The notes below the pieces were generated by a model. The model was not told the origin of the DNA. It saw only the letters and a program-made list of their open reading frames with translations, and ran no database searches. A DNA stretch of 64,000 bases from Sediminicola sp035798135 (lineage in GTDB: Bacteria; Bacteroidota; Bacteroidia; Flavobacteriales; Flavobacteriaceae): positions 186,001-250,000 of the forward strand of contig JAPFBR010000001.1 of the NCBI GenBank assembly GCA_035798135.1. The letters are read 5' to 3'. Each line of letters opens with the position of its first letter. The stretch's first letter is position 1. The position numbers and the translations under genes are program-made. Shown here piece after piece: positions 34,762 through 42,953 of the stretch.

Positions 34762-35214
34762 CTAAACCATTTGTTCGTGGATTTTGGCCTCCGTCAACGA
34801 GGATTCAATGACATCCCTTTGGTGCACCAGCATGCTTTGTGTGGATGGTGGCGACACTGTTTCCGCATCTTTAAGGATTTCATTGTACTCTTCCAGACTG
34901 GCTTTATCTCCTCGCTCCACCTCTTCCAAAAGATTTTCATTCTCATCGGAGGCAACCATTGTCCTTAAATCCATCCATACCCTGTGAATACCTCCTTTTA
35001 AAGTACCGTCATTTTCCGGTAATTCGCCAAATTGCAATATTTCTTTCTTCAATTCATGTCCAAATTCCGCTTTTTGCTCCGCTCGATCATTTAGATATTT
35101 TATAGTGGTTGAATTATCAATTTTATCCTGGGCCAGCTTTAATCCCTTTTCGGCATCATAGGTCTTTTCCAATAAATTATTTAATCGGTTTGAAATTTTT
35201 TCTGAATACTTCAT
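34762..35214 (-). CDS. PA2169 family four-helix-bundle protein (DUF2383)
   Basis: A 150-residue, all-helical, charged cytosolic protein of the ferritin-like DUF2383 group. Typical segments are LLEKTYDAEKGLKLAQDKI near 14-32, DRAEQKAEFGHELKKEI and GTLKGGIHRVWMDLRTMV near 75-92. Ferritin-type Glu/His residues are present, but metal binding is unproven. In relatives this family is often linked to stress. I start at ATG 35214; ATG 35229 adds five residues. It has its own terminator. Confidence 0.8.
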   Translation of the reverse strand: MKYSEKISNRLNNLLEKTYDAEKGLKLAQDKIDNSTTIKYLNDRAEQKAEFGHELKKEILQFGELPENDGTLKGGIHRVWMDLRTMVASDENENLLEEVERGDKASLEEYNEILKDAETVSPPSTQSMLVHQRDVIESSLTEAKIHEQMV

Positions 35215-35418
35215 ATTTTCCCTCTTCATTATAGATTACTTAAGCATGCTAACGACTTTCACCACCACTTCCTTCAATGTATAAGACATATACACATCAC
35301 CAACTTATATCAGTGATTTAGCCTAACTTTAACAGGGATCCTTAATGGATGTTATTGAATTTCTCCCTAAAATGGAATTTTAGTTCAATTTCTTGATAAC
35401 CACATAAAAAAGAAATAT

Positions 35419-35426
35419 TATATTTG
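35419..35426 (+). promoter_or_regulatory. -7 promoter element of rpsP-rimM
   Basis: Exact TATATTTG. A TTG at 35393-35395 is 23 bp upstream, slightly further than the usual 19-20 bp. The predicted start near 35431 coincides with the first leader hairpin. Confidence 0.65.
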
Positions 35427-35430
35427 CACC

Positions 35431-35500
35431 CGCTTAGGACAGACCTAGCGAAAAGAAGAATTAATAACTAAGGGTCGGGCACCCTACAAATTAATGTGAT
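35431..35500 (+). promoter_or_regulatory. Two-hairpin leader of rpsP (candidate ribosomal protein leader)
   Basis: Hairpin 1: CGCTTAGG (35431-35438) pairs with CCTAGCG (35444-35450) with one bulged T. Hairpin 2: AGGGT (35471-35475) pairs with ACCCT (35481-35485), 16 bp before the ATG. Ribosomal protein leaders upstream of rpsP have been described in Flavobacteriia, and this could be one; I cannot check it against the published model. The expected role is autoregulation by S16. Confidence 0.5.
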
Positions 35501-36088
35501 ATGCCAGTAAAAATTAGATTACAAAGACACGGTAAAAAAGGAAAACCATTCTATTGGGTAGTAGCTGCTGATGCACGTGCGAAAAGAGATGGTAAGTATT
35601 TGGAAAAATTGGGAATCTACAACCCAAACACCAATCCTGCAACAATTGAGCTTAATGTGGACAGCGCTGTAACCTGGTTACAGAATGGTGCACAACCAAC
35701 TGAAACTGCTAGCAGAATCCTTTCTTACAAAGGCGTTCTTCTAAAAAATCATTTGGCTGGTGGTGTTCGTAAAGGAGCATTGACCGAAGAGCAAGCTGAA
35801 GAAAAATTCAACGCTTGGTTGGAGCAAAAAGAAACAATTGTATCTTCTAAGGTAGGTGGATTGGACAAAGCAAAAGAAGAAGCCAGAGCTAAGGCTTTGG
35901 AAGCTGAAAAAGTGGTAAATGAAAAGCGTGCTGCTGAAGCTGCCGCTGCCCTTGCTCCAGAAGTAGAAGAAGTTGCTGAAGTTGTTGAAGAAGAAGCTAG
36001 TGAGCCAGCTGCTGAGGAAACTACTGCACCAGTTGCTGAAGAAACTGCTGCTCCTGCTGCTGACGAAGCTGCTAAAGAAGAAAAATAA
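35501..36088 (+). CDS. rpsP: 30S ribosomal protein S16 with long acidic C-terminal tail
   Basis: A small-subunit ribosomal protein. Residues 1-80 are a canonical S16 (MPVKIRLQRHGKKGKPFYWV, KYLEKLGIYNP). The remaining roughly 115 residues include a helical KAKEEARAKALEAEK part and an Ala/Glu/Pro-rich low-complexity tail (EVAEVVEEEASEPAAEE). Most bacterial S16 proteins stop at 80-100 residues; tails of this type are usual in Bacteroidota. rimM follows after 15 bp, the conserved ribosome-biogenesis order. Confidence 0.97.
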   Translation: MPVKIRLQRHGKKGKPFYWVVAADARAKRDGKYLEKLGIYNPNTNPATIELNVDSAVTWLQNGAQPTETASRILSYKGVLLKNHLAGGVRKGALTEEQAEEKFNAWLEQKETIVSSKVGGLDKAKEEARAKALEAEKVVNEKRAAEAAAALAPEVEEVAEVVEEEASEPAAEETTAPVAEETAAPAADEAAKEEK

Positions 36089-36103
36089 GCTAAAGATAGA
36101 ACG

Positions 36104-36631
36104 ATGACAAAGGAAGAGTGTTTCTACCTAGGTAAAGTCGTTTCAAAATACAGCTATAAGGGTGAAGTATTGGTGAAAATTGATGCGGATGAACCCGATA
36201 TTTACGAAAACATGGAATCAGTATTCGTTTCTTTAGGAAACAATCTGGTTCCATTTTTTATTGATAAGTGCGTCTTGCACAAATCCAGCTTGCTCCGTAT
36301 CCGTTTTGAAGAGGTACAGGACGAGTCGGCAGCGGATAATATTATGGGTTCCGAGCTTTACCTTCCCTTAAAGTTCCTTCCCAAACTTACCGGCAACAAA
36401 TTTTACTACCACGACGTAATTGGTTTCCATTTAGAGGATAACGTCCATGGAGACATAGGGATCATTCAAAGTGTGAACGACTCCACTTCCCAAGCATTGT
36501 TCATAGTACAAAAAGGAGACAAAGAACTACTTATTCCCATCAATGATGAGATCATTACCCATGTGGACCGGGATACCAAAACCATTCACGTGACCACCCC
36601 GGAAGGCTTGGTAGATCTTTATTTGGGATAA
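36104..36631 (+). CDS. rimM: Ribosome maturation factor RimM
   Basis: Assists 16S rRNA processing and assembly of the 30S head by binding S19. The 175-residue protein has the N-terminal RimM barrel (YLGKVVSKYSYKGEVLVKID near 7-26) and a C-terminal PRC barrel (FYYHDVIGFHLED near 103-115, then LFIVQKGDKELLIPIND). It is co-transcribed with rpsP; trmD, which often follows, is absent. Confidence 0.95.
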   Translation: MTKEECFYLGKVVSKYSYKGEVLVKIDADEPDIYENMESVFVSLGNNLVPFFIDKCVLHKSSLLRIRFEEVQDESAADNIMGSELYLPLKFLPKLTGNKFYYHDVIGFHLEDNVHGDIGIIQSVNDSTSQALFIVQKGDKELLIPINDEIITHVDRDTKTIHVTTPEGLVDLYLG

Positions 36632-36747
36632 TCCACGCCATCCTTTCCTCCCACCTATTTTTTTAACCCTAGCCCGAGCGCTTGTAAAAAATTAGAGAAA
36701 ACCCACTACTTTTATAGTATCTTTAATGGGATAATTCCTTACATCCA

Positions 36748-37335
36748 ATGATCCATCCCAAAACAGAACTTAGGTTCATCAACAATGAAATTGGTTACGG
36801 AGTAGTAGCTACTGAATTTATCCCAGCAGGCACCATTACATGGGTATTGGATAAATTAGATAGGGGATTTACGCAAGATCAATTGACCGCCATGGATCCC
36901 TTATACCAATCTATATTGGATACCTATACTTTTAGAGACAATCAGGGCAAGTATATTTTATGCTGGGACAATGCACGTTACGTGAACCATAGTTTCAATT
37001 CCAACTGCCTTACCACAGCGTACGATTTTGAGGTCGCTATCAGGGACATACATATTGGGGAACAGCTTACGGATGACTATGGCTACCTCAACATTCCAGA
37101 ACCTTTTGAAGCTGCTGATGAGGGGACCCTAAGAAAGGTAGTCTACCCAGACGATCTATTACAATACCATAAGACCTGGGACAAAAAATTGCTTGACGTA
37201 TTCCATAAAATTCCAATTTTGGAACAACCCTTACAACCCTTGATTTCCGCAAAACTATGGACGAAAGTTGCCGCCATCGCCGAAGGGAAAATACCGATGG
37301 ATTCCATCAAAGGGAACTATTACAACGGAAAATAA
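36748..37335 (+). CDS. SET domain-containing protein
   Basis: A 195-residue protein with the SET methyltransferase motifs in order: IGYGVVATEFIPAGTI near 15-30, YVNHSFNSNC near 77-86 (the RFINHSCxPN equivalent) and IGEQLTDDYGYL near 103-114 (the GEELxxDY equivalent, with the catalytic Tyr). No histone partner exists in bacteria, and its substrate (a lysine in some protein) is unknown. It ends with a roughly 60-residue extension. It stands alone between rimM and trmN6, with 116 bp upstream. Confidence 0.85.
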   Translation: MIHPKTELRFINNEIGYGVVATEFIPAGTITWVLDKLDRGFTQDQLTAMDPLYQSILDTYTFRDNQGKYILCWDNARYVNHSFNSNCLTTAYDFEVAIRDIHIGEQLTDDYGYLNIPEPFEAADEGTLRKVVYPDDLLQYHKTWDKKLLDVFHKIPILEQPLQPLISAKLWTKVAAIAEGKIPMDSIKGNYYNGK

Positions 37336-37465
37336 AGTTAAAGTAAAACTCTTACCTTCTTCAGCAGGGGAACTTTAAAACGATAGCTACCTTTTTTGAC
37401 AAAAAGACACATCTTCTTCTACTATTGTGAACAACATTTATCATCTTTTGCACGGTACCGATGTT

Positions 37466-37560
37466 TATCTTTGCAATTCAAACAAGAGGAAATGGTCACC
37501 GCATTTTTATTAAATCTGCACACCACTATCCTTATCTATAAAAAAGTAGTATTTGCCTAA
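37466..37560 (+). promoter_or_regulatory. Promoter box and possible leader ORF upstream of trmN6
   Basis: An exact -7 box TATCTTTG (37466-37473) is followed by ATG 37492, which opens a 22-codon ORF (MVTAFLLNLHTTILIYKKVV...) ending TAA at 37560. That stop lies in the loop of TTGCC-TAA-GGCAA, a small hairpin just upstream of the trmN6 start at 37579. It may be a leader peptide or chance; weak support. Confidence 0.3.
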
Positions 37561-37578
37561 GGCAAGCACCAAAATGAT

Positions 37579-38292
37579 ATGAGCAAACCCTTTCAGTTTA
37601 AGCAATTTTCTGTTGATCAGGACCAATGTGCCATGAAGATTGGCACAGATGGTGTATTACTGGGCGCATGGAGCAGGATAGACAAAAGACCATTTGCTAT
37701 TTTGGATATCGGTACCGGAACAGGACTTATTGCCTTAATGATGGCACAACGCAGCGATGCCGAAATGATAGATGCCATTGAAATTGACGGGGAAGCCTAT
37801 GAACAGAGTGTGGAGAACTTTGAAGGTTCTCCCTGGGCAGACCGGCTGTATTGTTATCACGCAGGTTTGGATGAATTTGTGGCTGAATTGGACGAAAAGT
37901 ACGACCTGATCATTTCCAACCCTCCATTTTATAGTGAAGAAGTGCCCAGCGGAAGTGATGCACGGGACATTGCCCGGCAGAACATCGCCCTTCCCTTTGA
38001 TGAATTATTGGATGGTGTCAGCAAATTATTGGAAGATGAAGGTGTATTCTCGACCATCATTCCTTATAAAGAAGAAGAAGCCTTTATTAAAATGGCCTCC
38101 AGCTTTAACCTTTTCCCCAATAGGGCCACCCGGGTTAAAGGCAATCCCGGTGCTGAAATAAAGCGCAGTCTATTGGAATTTAGTTTCTCTGAAAATAGTA
38201 TGGCCTGCAGCGAACTGACCATTGAGGTAAAGCGTCATCAGTATACCCAAGAATATATAGAACTTACCAAAGAATTCTATCTGAAAATGTAA
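37579..38292 (+). CDS. trmN6: tRNA1(Val) adenine(37)-N6-methyltransferase (YfiC/TrmN6)
   Basis: A 237-residue SAM-dependent enzyme that methylates A37 of tRNA1(Val). It has the family start FQFKQFSVDQDQCAMKIGTD near 5-24, SAM-binding DIGTGTGLIALMMAQR near 43-58 and the N6-adenine catalytic motif NPPFY near 114-118. Its stop lies 1 bp from the stop of the convergent dimethylarginine hydrolase-like gene. Other N6-methyltransferase activities on RNA cannot be excluded, but the match to YfiC is close. Confidence 0.9.
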   Translation: MSKPFQFKQFSVDQDQCAMKIGTDGVLLGAWSRIDKRPFAILDIGTGTGLIALMMAQRSDAEMIDAIEIDGEAYEQSVENFEGSPWADRLYCYHAGLDEFVAELDEKYDLIISNPPFYSEEVPSGSDARDIARQNIALPFDELLDGVSKLLEDEGVFSTIIPYKEEEAFIKMASSFNLFPNRATRVKGNPGAEIKRSLLEFSFSENSMACSELTIEVKRHQYTQEYIELTKEFYLKM

Positions 38293-38293
38293 C

Positions 38294-39172
38294 CTATAGA
38301 CGTCTGCGAATTGGCCTTGTCAAACATGTGGGTCCACCACCACCCTTGACACTTATTTCCTCACCGAAATAAGTGTTTACCTCACAGCCCGCATTTCTAA
38401 GAAGCGCTTCGGTTTTCGCGTTGCCAGCTACCATAATACAATTTCTTGGACCGATGGCCAATACATTACAACCCATGGAATCGAACTCCTCCTCAGGCAC
38501 TTCTATCAAATCCATTCCCCGGTTGATTAGCTCCTTTCTAAAGTGTATGGGAAGGAGAGGGGAATAGACTACTGCCAAATCCTTGTCAACCGGACTAAAG
38601 ATCGACATCAAATGAAAAACATCCGATGGTCCTTTATAATGAGGCAGCTCCACCACCAAAACCTCGATCGAAAAAGGGGATAGTAACTTTTTTAATTGTT
38701 GAATACCTTCTTCATTGGTTCTATAAGAATGCCCAACTGCCAAGGTGGACTCATCCAACCAAGCGACATCGCCCCCTTCCAGTGTTCCCGGGGTCTGGAT
38801 TTCTCCCAAGATGTGGATATCATGCTTTTTATACACCCCCTCTTGCACCTTTGGTTCCGGCATTCTTCTTGCTTTTCCCATTCGACATAGAATCACGCCA
38901 AAATTGGTAGCAATAGCAGCATCCCTAGAATAAATGGCATCAATGGAAACAGAAGGATCGCTAGGTAGTTTTAATAAGGAGACCCCCTTGGTTTTCAAAA
39001 GTGATTCAAAAGAAGCATACTCCAATTCCGCTTTTTCAAAATTGGGCTTCGATAGATAATCAAGTTCCCTCCATTCCAATCCCAACTTATCGTCCCCTAT
39101 AAATGCGTTTTTAACAGGGTTTATTAAAACTAAGTCCAATTTGTTATATTCAGAATGACTGGTAAAAATCAT
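38294..39172 (-). CDS. Amidinotransferase-superfamily hydrolase, dimethylarginine dimethylaminohydrolase-like
   Basis: A 292-residue pentein-fold enzyme. It has a substrate-side Asp in YSRDAAI near 81-87, GTLEGGDVAWL near 130-140, the catalytic His region near 170-190 (HYKGPSDVFHLMSIF), and the active-site Cys in GGGGPTCLTRPI about 10 residues from the C-terminus. The family hydrolyses guanidino groups: methylated arginine to citrulline and dimethylamine, or arginine/agmatine relatives. An APC permease 10 bp upstream probably imports the substrate. Confidence 0.82.
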   Translation of the reverse strand: MIFTSHSEYNKLDLVLINPVKNAFIGDDKLGLEWRELDYLSKPNFEKAELEYASFESLLKTKGVSLLKLPSDPSVSIDAIYSRDAAIATNFGVILCRMGKARRMPEPKVQEGVYKKHDIHILGEIQTPGTLEGGDVAWLDESTLAVGHSYRTNEEGIQQLKKLLSPFSIEVLVVELPHYKGPSDVFHLMSIFSPVDKDLAVVYSPLLPIHFRKELINRGMDLIEVPEEEFDSMGCNVLAIGPRNCIMVAGNAKTEALLRNAGCEVNTYFGEEISVKGGGGPTCLTRPIRRRL

Positions 39173-39182
39173 AGTCCCTTTT

Positions 39183-40499
39183 TTAATCCTTTTTCTTACT
39201 TCTTACTTTCATTAAAACATAAAATGGAATTCCCGCCATTAACAGTATAAAACCATAGAAAACGGCAGGTTCCCCTGCCCCAAATATTGCCCAGAGTGAA
39301 AACAGAAAGGCCATTCCCCCTAAAGCTATAACTCCAACTGTATTCTTAAAAGCCAATTTTTCTTGCAAGACAAGAAGAACATAAGCTGCAGTAGAAAATA
39401 AATAAGGAATCAAGCAACATAAAGTGGCCAGTAAGACAATAAATTTAAATTGCTCTACCAGACCATCCGAGAAGTTCAAAAGCATAACTACAGAAGTTAA
39501 AAAACTTCCAATAACCATTCCCAATACTGGGGCTCCATGTTTATTTTCCCTTTTAAATATACGTGGAAACAAATCGTCTTTTGCAGTAGCCATGGCTACT
39601 TGCCCTTGTATCAATATCCATCCATTTAAGGCTCCAAAAGCTGCAATAACGGCACCTGCACCCACCAAATCGCGTCCCCATTCCCCACTCATTATTTCCA
39701 TGGCATCTGCAAATGGAGCAGGCGACTCGGCAAGGATATTGGCAGGAATCATTCCCATAACAACAACAGTTCCTAAAAGATATACTACCGTAGTAATGCT
39801 TGTACCTATCATAGTAGCTCTAGGAATAGTTTTTTTCGGATCCTTAACATTCCCCGAGGGTACCGTAGCACTTTCTATCCCTAAAAATGCGTATAGGGTC
39901 ATGGTCGCAGTTATGGCGATGGCACTAAAATTTGATTTACCACTGATATTGAAAGGATAGAAATTTTCAGGATTGAAAAAGAAAAACCCACAAAGTATAA
40001 CAATAAATAGAGGTGATAATTTTAAAATTGTCGTAATCAATTGCATTTTTCCAGAAGCCCTTACACCTCTCGAGTTTAATGCGGTAAGCCCCCAAATAGC
40101 ACTTAAACCAACCAAAACTGCCACTATTGGATTCTCGTCCAATATTGGAAAAAATACACTCAAAGCACTAACAAATGCTATAGCGATGGCCGCGTTACTT
40201 GTCCATACCGATATCCAATAGCCCCAGGCCACTAAAAACCCAGCAAAATCACCAAAGGCAGCTTTAGTGAAAGCATAGGGGCCTCCACTTTTATTGGCCA
40301 CAAGAACACTCAGTTTACTAAATACCCTAGCAAGTAAAAGCGCTCCAAATGCAGAAAAAAGCCATCCAATGGTGCTGATACCCCCAAAAGATGCCAATGC
40401 TGCTGGCATAAGAAATACACCGGCACCAATCATATTGCCAATCACCAAGGAAGTGCTCGTCCAGAGTCCTATTTTTTTTATTTCAACAGGTTTGGCCAT
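39183..40499 (-). CDS. APC-superfamily amino acid permease (arginine/agmatine antiporter-like)
   Basis: A 438-residue inner-membrane transporter with twelve predicted helices. The N-terminal GNMIGAGVFLMPAALASFGG near 21-40 is the substrate-binding GxG segment of APC carriers, and GGPYAFTKAAFGDFAGFLVA follows near 72-91. The pattern is close to AdiC/PotE-type exchangers of arginine, agmatine or putrescine. It is the first gene of a two-gene operon with the guanidino hydrolase, and it diverges from the Rieske oxygenase gene across 85 bp. Confidence 0.82.
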   Translation of the reverse strand: MAKPVEIKKIGLWTSTSLVIGNMIGAGVFLMPAALASFGGISTIGWLFSAFGALLLARVFSKLSVLVANKSGGPYAFTKAAFGDFAGFLVAWGYWISVWTSNAAIAIAFVSALSVFFPILDENPIVAVLVGLSAIWGLTALNSRGVRASGKMQLITTILKLSPLFIVILCGFFFFNPENFYPFNISGKSNFSAIAITATMTLYAFLGIESATVPSGNVKDPKKTIPRATMIGTSITTVVYLLGTVVVMGMIPANILAESPAPFADAMEIMSGEWGRDLVGAGAVIAAFGALNGWILIQGQVAMATAKDDLFPRIFKRENKHGAPVLGMVIGSFLTSVVMLLNFSDGLVEQFKFIVLLATLCCLIPYLFSTAAYVLLVLQEKLAFKNTVGVIALGGMAFLFSLWAIFGAGEPAVFYGFILLMAGIPFYVLMKVRSKKKD

Positions 40500-40584
40500 A
40501 AAAATAGATTACTGTAAGATCTCATTATAAATTAATTAAATTTGGGAAGAAATCCCATCCCAAGGTACAATATAAATTATAACG

Positions 40585-41670
40585 ATGCAGAAATTTGAAA
40601 TCGATTCGGACATTACCAAGGCAAGCACTTTGCCTGCTTCCTTTTATAGAGATCCCGAAGTTTTTGAAGCTATTAAAAATAAGATATTTTATAGATCTTG
40701 GCAGTGGATAGGGCACGAAAATTTAGTGAAATTGCCTCTTCAACAATATCCTTTTACCCTTTTAGACGGTTATTTGACAGAACCTGTAGTTTTGACAAGG
40801 GACCAGGGGAATCATGTTCATTGTCTCTCCAACGTATGTACTCATAGGGGAAATTTGGTGGTGCCCCAAAATTCCAATGCAAAAAAATTGATCTGTGGTT
40901 ATCACGGAAGAAGATTTCAATTGGACGGGACCATGGAACATATGCCAGAATTTAAAGAGGCCCAGGATTTTCCCAAACCGTGCGATAACCTTTATAAATT
41001 TCCATTACGCCATTGGGGTCCATTTTTGTTTATGGGCCTTAACCCAACCTTTGATATTAATCCCGCACTGGAAATCATGAATGAGCGAATCGGATATTTT
41101 CCCTTTCATGATTTTATATTGGATGAAAGTCGTTCCAAAGAATATATGGTTGACGCACATTGGGCACTTTATTGCGATAATTATTTAGAAGGCTTTCACA
41201 TTCCTTTTGTCCATAACGATCTAAACGCGGTATTGGATTATAGAAATTACGAAACCCTCCTTTTTGATCATGTGAGCTTACAGATTGGTTATGCCCAAGG
41301 ATCGGAAGAAATTTTTGAATTGCCTGAAAATCATATCGACCATGGGAAAAACATAGCGGCCTATTACTTCTGGGTCTTTCCCAATATGATGTTCAATTTC
41401 TACCCTTGGGGTCTCTCTGTAAACATTGTTCACCCATTGGACTTAAATAGTACCAAAGTAACTTTTCACTCTTATGTGCATGACGAAAGTAAATTAGACA
41501 AGGGCGCAGGATCTGGGTTGGACAAGGTAGAATTGGAAGATGAGGAGGTGGTGGAAAGCGTCCAGAAAGGAGTCCGCTCAAAATTCTACAAAGCAGGACG
41601 TTTTTCCCCAACAAGGGAAAAGGGCGTACATCATTTTCATAGCCTTTTGGCACGTTTTATAAATGGTTAA
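40585..41670 (+). CDS. Rieske non-haem iron oxygenase, alpha subunit
   Basis: A 361-residue ring-hydroxylating-type oxygenase. The Rieske cluster is CTH-x16-CGYH near 85-107. The mononuclear iron site has DNYLEGFHIPFVH near 200-212, and a second ligand Asp is expected beyond FPNMMFNFYPWG near 270. It needs a reductase, not found nearby. The layout resembles choline/carnitine-type monooxygenases as much as aromatic dioxygenases, so the substrate is open. It precedes glutaryl-CoA dehydrogenase, which has its own promoter. Confidence 0.85.
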   Translation: MQKFEIDSDITKASTLPASFYRDPEVFEAIKNKIFYRSWQWIGHENLVKLPLQQYPFTLLDGYLTEPVVLTRDQGNHVHCLSNVCTHRGNLVVPQNSNAKKLICGYHGRRFQLDGTMEHMPEFKEAQDFPKPCDNLYKFPLRHWGPFLFMGLNPTFDINPALEIMNERIGYFPFHDFILDESRSKEYMVDAHWALYCDNYLEGFHIPFVHNDLNAVLDYRNYETLLFDHVSLQIGYAQGSEEIFELPENHIDHGKNIAAYYFWVFPNMMFNFYPWGLSVNIVHPLDLNSTKVTFHSYVHDESKLDKGAGSGLDKVELEDEEVVESVQKGVRSKFYKAGRFSPTREKGVHHFHSLLARFING

Positions 41671-41722
41671 AAATAAGAATCTAAAATAAACACGGGCTAA
41701 TCAATAATGTAACACAGGAGTC

Positions 41723-41753
41723 TTGTAATGTTATATTCCTTTATTTATCTTTG
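41723..41753 (+). promoter_or_regulatory. Promoter of the glutaryl-CoA dehydrogenase gene
   Basis: -33 TTG (41723-41725), a 20-bp spacer and -7 TATCTTTG (41746-41753), matching the Bacteroidota consensus. The predicted start near 41760 rules out the in-frame TTG at 41751 as translation start and supports ATG 41772. Confidence 0.8.
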
Positions 41754-41771
41754 AGACAAATAAAAGTCCAT

Positions 41772-42950
41772 ATGAAACCAGATTTATTTGAAGCTCCCGA
41801 TTATTACAATCTTGATGATTTACTGTCAGAAGAACATAAATTGGTACGTGATGCGGCCCGTCAATGGGTTAAGAGGGATGTATCCCCCATCATAGAGGAA
41901 TACGCACAAAAAGCGGAGTTTCCAAAACAGATCATTGGTGGCCTGGCAGAAATTGGGGCTTTTGGCCCTTACATTCCCCATGAATATGGAGGAGCTGGTC
42001 TAGACCAAATTAGTTACGGGCTCATCATGCAAGAAATTGAACGCGGTGATAGTGGTGTTAGATCTACGGCTTCCGTGCAATCATCCTTGGTGATGTATCC
42101 CATTTATACGTATGGAACGGAGGCACAACGAAAAAAATACTTGCCCAAATTGGCAACAGGGGAGTTTATGGGCTGTTTTGGACTTACAGAACCTAACCAT
42201 GGCTCTAACCCCAGTGGTATGGAAACAAAATTCAAGGATATGGGTGACCACTATCTTTTAAACGGTGCCAAGCTTTGGATCTCCAATTCTCCCTTTGCCG
42301 ATATCGCTGTTGTATGGGCAAAAAATGAAGAAGGAAGGATCCACGGACTGATCGTGGAACGTGGCATGGAAGGATTTTCTACTCCTGAAACCCATAACAA
42401 ATGGTCTTTAAGGGCTTCCGCAACTGGAGAGCTTATTTTTGACAATGTAAAAGTGCCGAAAGAAAATCTATTGCCGGGCAAAAACGGTTTGGGAGCCCCT
42501 CTGGGTTGCTTGGATTCTGCCCGATACGGTATTGCATGGGGTGCCATTGGTGCCGCCATGGACTGTTATGATACCGCACTAAGGTATTCCAAAGAGCGCA
42601 TCCAATTTGGAAAGCCCATTGGTGCTACGCAATTACAGCAGAAGAAATTGGCAGAAATGATCACGGAAATAACAAAGGCACAGTTAATGGCCTTTAGATT
42701 GGGGCAATTAAAGAATCAAGGAAGAGCCACTACTGCCCAAATTTCTATGGCGAAGCGCAATAATGTAGACATGGCCATTAAAATAGCCCGTGAAGCAAGA
42801 CAAGTATTGGGAGGAATGGGAATTACCGGTGAGTACAGTATTATGAGACACATGATGAACCTGGAAAGTGTTATCACCTATGAGGGGACACATGACATCC
42901 ACCTACTGATCACTGGAGCGGATATTACCGGTTTTCAGGCCTTTCAGTAA
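41772..42950 (+). CDS. gcdH: Glutaryl-CoA dehydrogenase (acyl-CoA dehydrogenase family)
   Basis: An FAD enzyme that oxidises and decarboxylates glutaryl-CoA to crotonyl-CoA in lysine and tryptophan degradation. The 392-residue protein has GFGPYIPHEYGGAGLD-like N-terminal sequence, SVQSSLVMYPIYTYG, GCFGLTEPNHGSNPSGM near 138-154 and the C-terminal TYEGTHDIHLLI holding the catalytic Glu near 370. Length and these motifs fit GCDH better than short-chain acyl-CoA dehydrogenases. The stop is 3 bp from the convergent kinase gene. Confidence 0.9.
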   Translation: MKPDLFEAPDYYNLDDLLSEEHKLVRDAARQWVKRDVSPIIEEYAQKAEFPKQIIGGLAEIGAFGPYIPHEYGGAGLDQISYGLIMQEIERGDSGVRSTASVQSSLVMYPIYTYGTEAQRKKYLPKLATGEFMGCFGLTEPNHGSNPSGMETKFKDMGDHYLLNGAKLWISNSPFADIAVVWAKNEEGRIHGLIVERGMEGFSTPETHNKWSLRASATGELIFDNVKVPKENLLPGKNGLGAPLGCLDSARYGIAWGAIGAAMDCYDTALRYSKERIQFGKPIGATQLQQKKLAEMITEITKAQLMAFRLGQLKNQGRATTAQISMAKRNNVDMAIKIAREARQVLGGMGITGEYSIMRHMMNLESVITYEGTHDIHLLITGADITGFQAFQ

Positions 42951-42953
42951 CGA

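Noticed and set aside
35477..35492. 16-bp identity GGGCACCCTACAAATT shared with 48774-48789
   Set aside because: A shared 16-mer in 64 kb is not improbable, the contexts differ (rpsP leader versus upstream of the CIA30-like gene), and the second copy lacks the flanking structure.
35740..36088. Low-complexity Glu/Ala tail of rpsP as a frame error
   Set aside because: The tail continues in the same frame to a proper stop before rimM, and long acidic tails on S16 are familiar in Bacteroidota.
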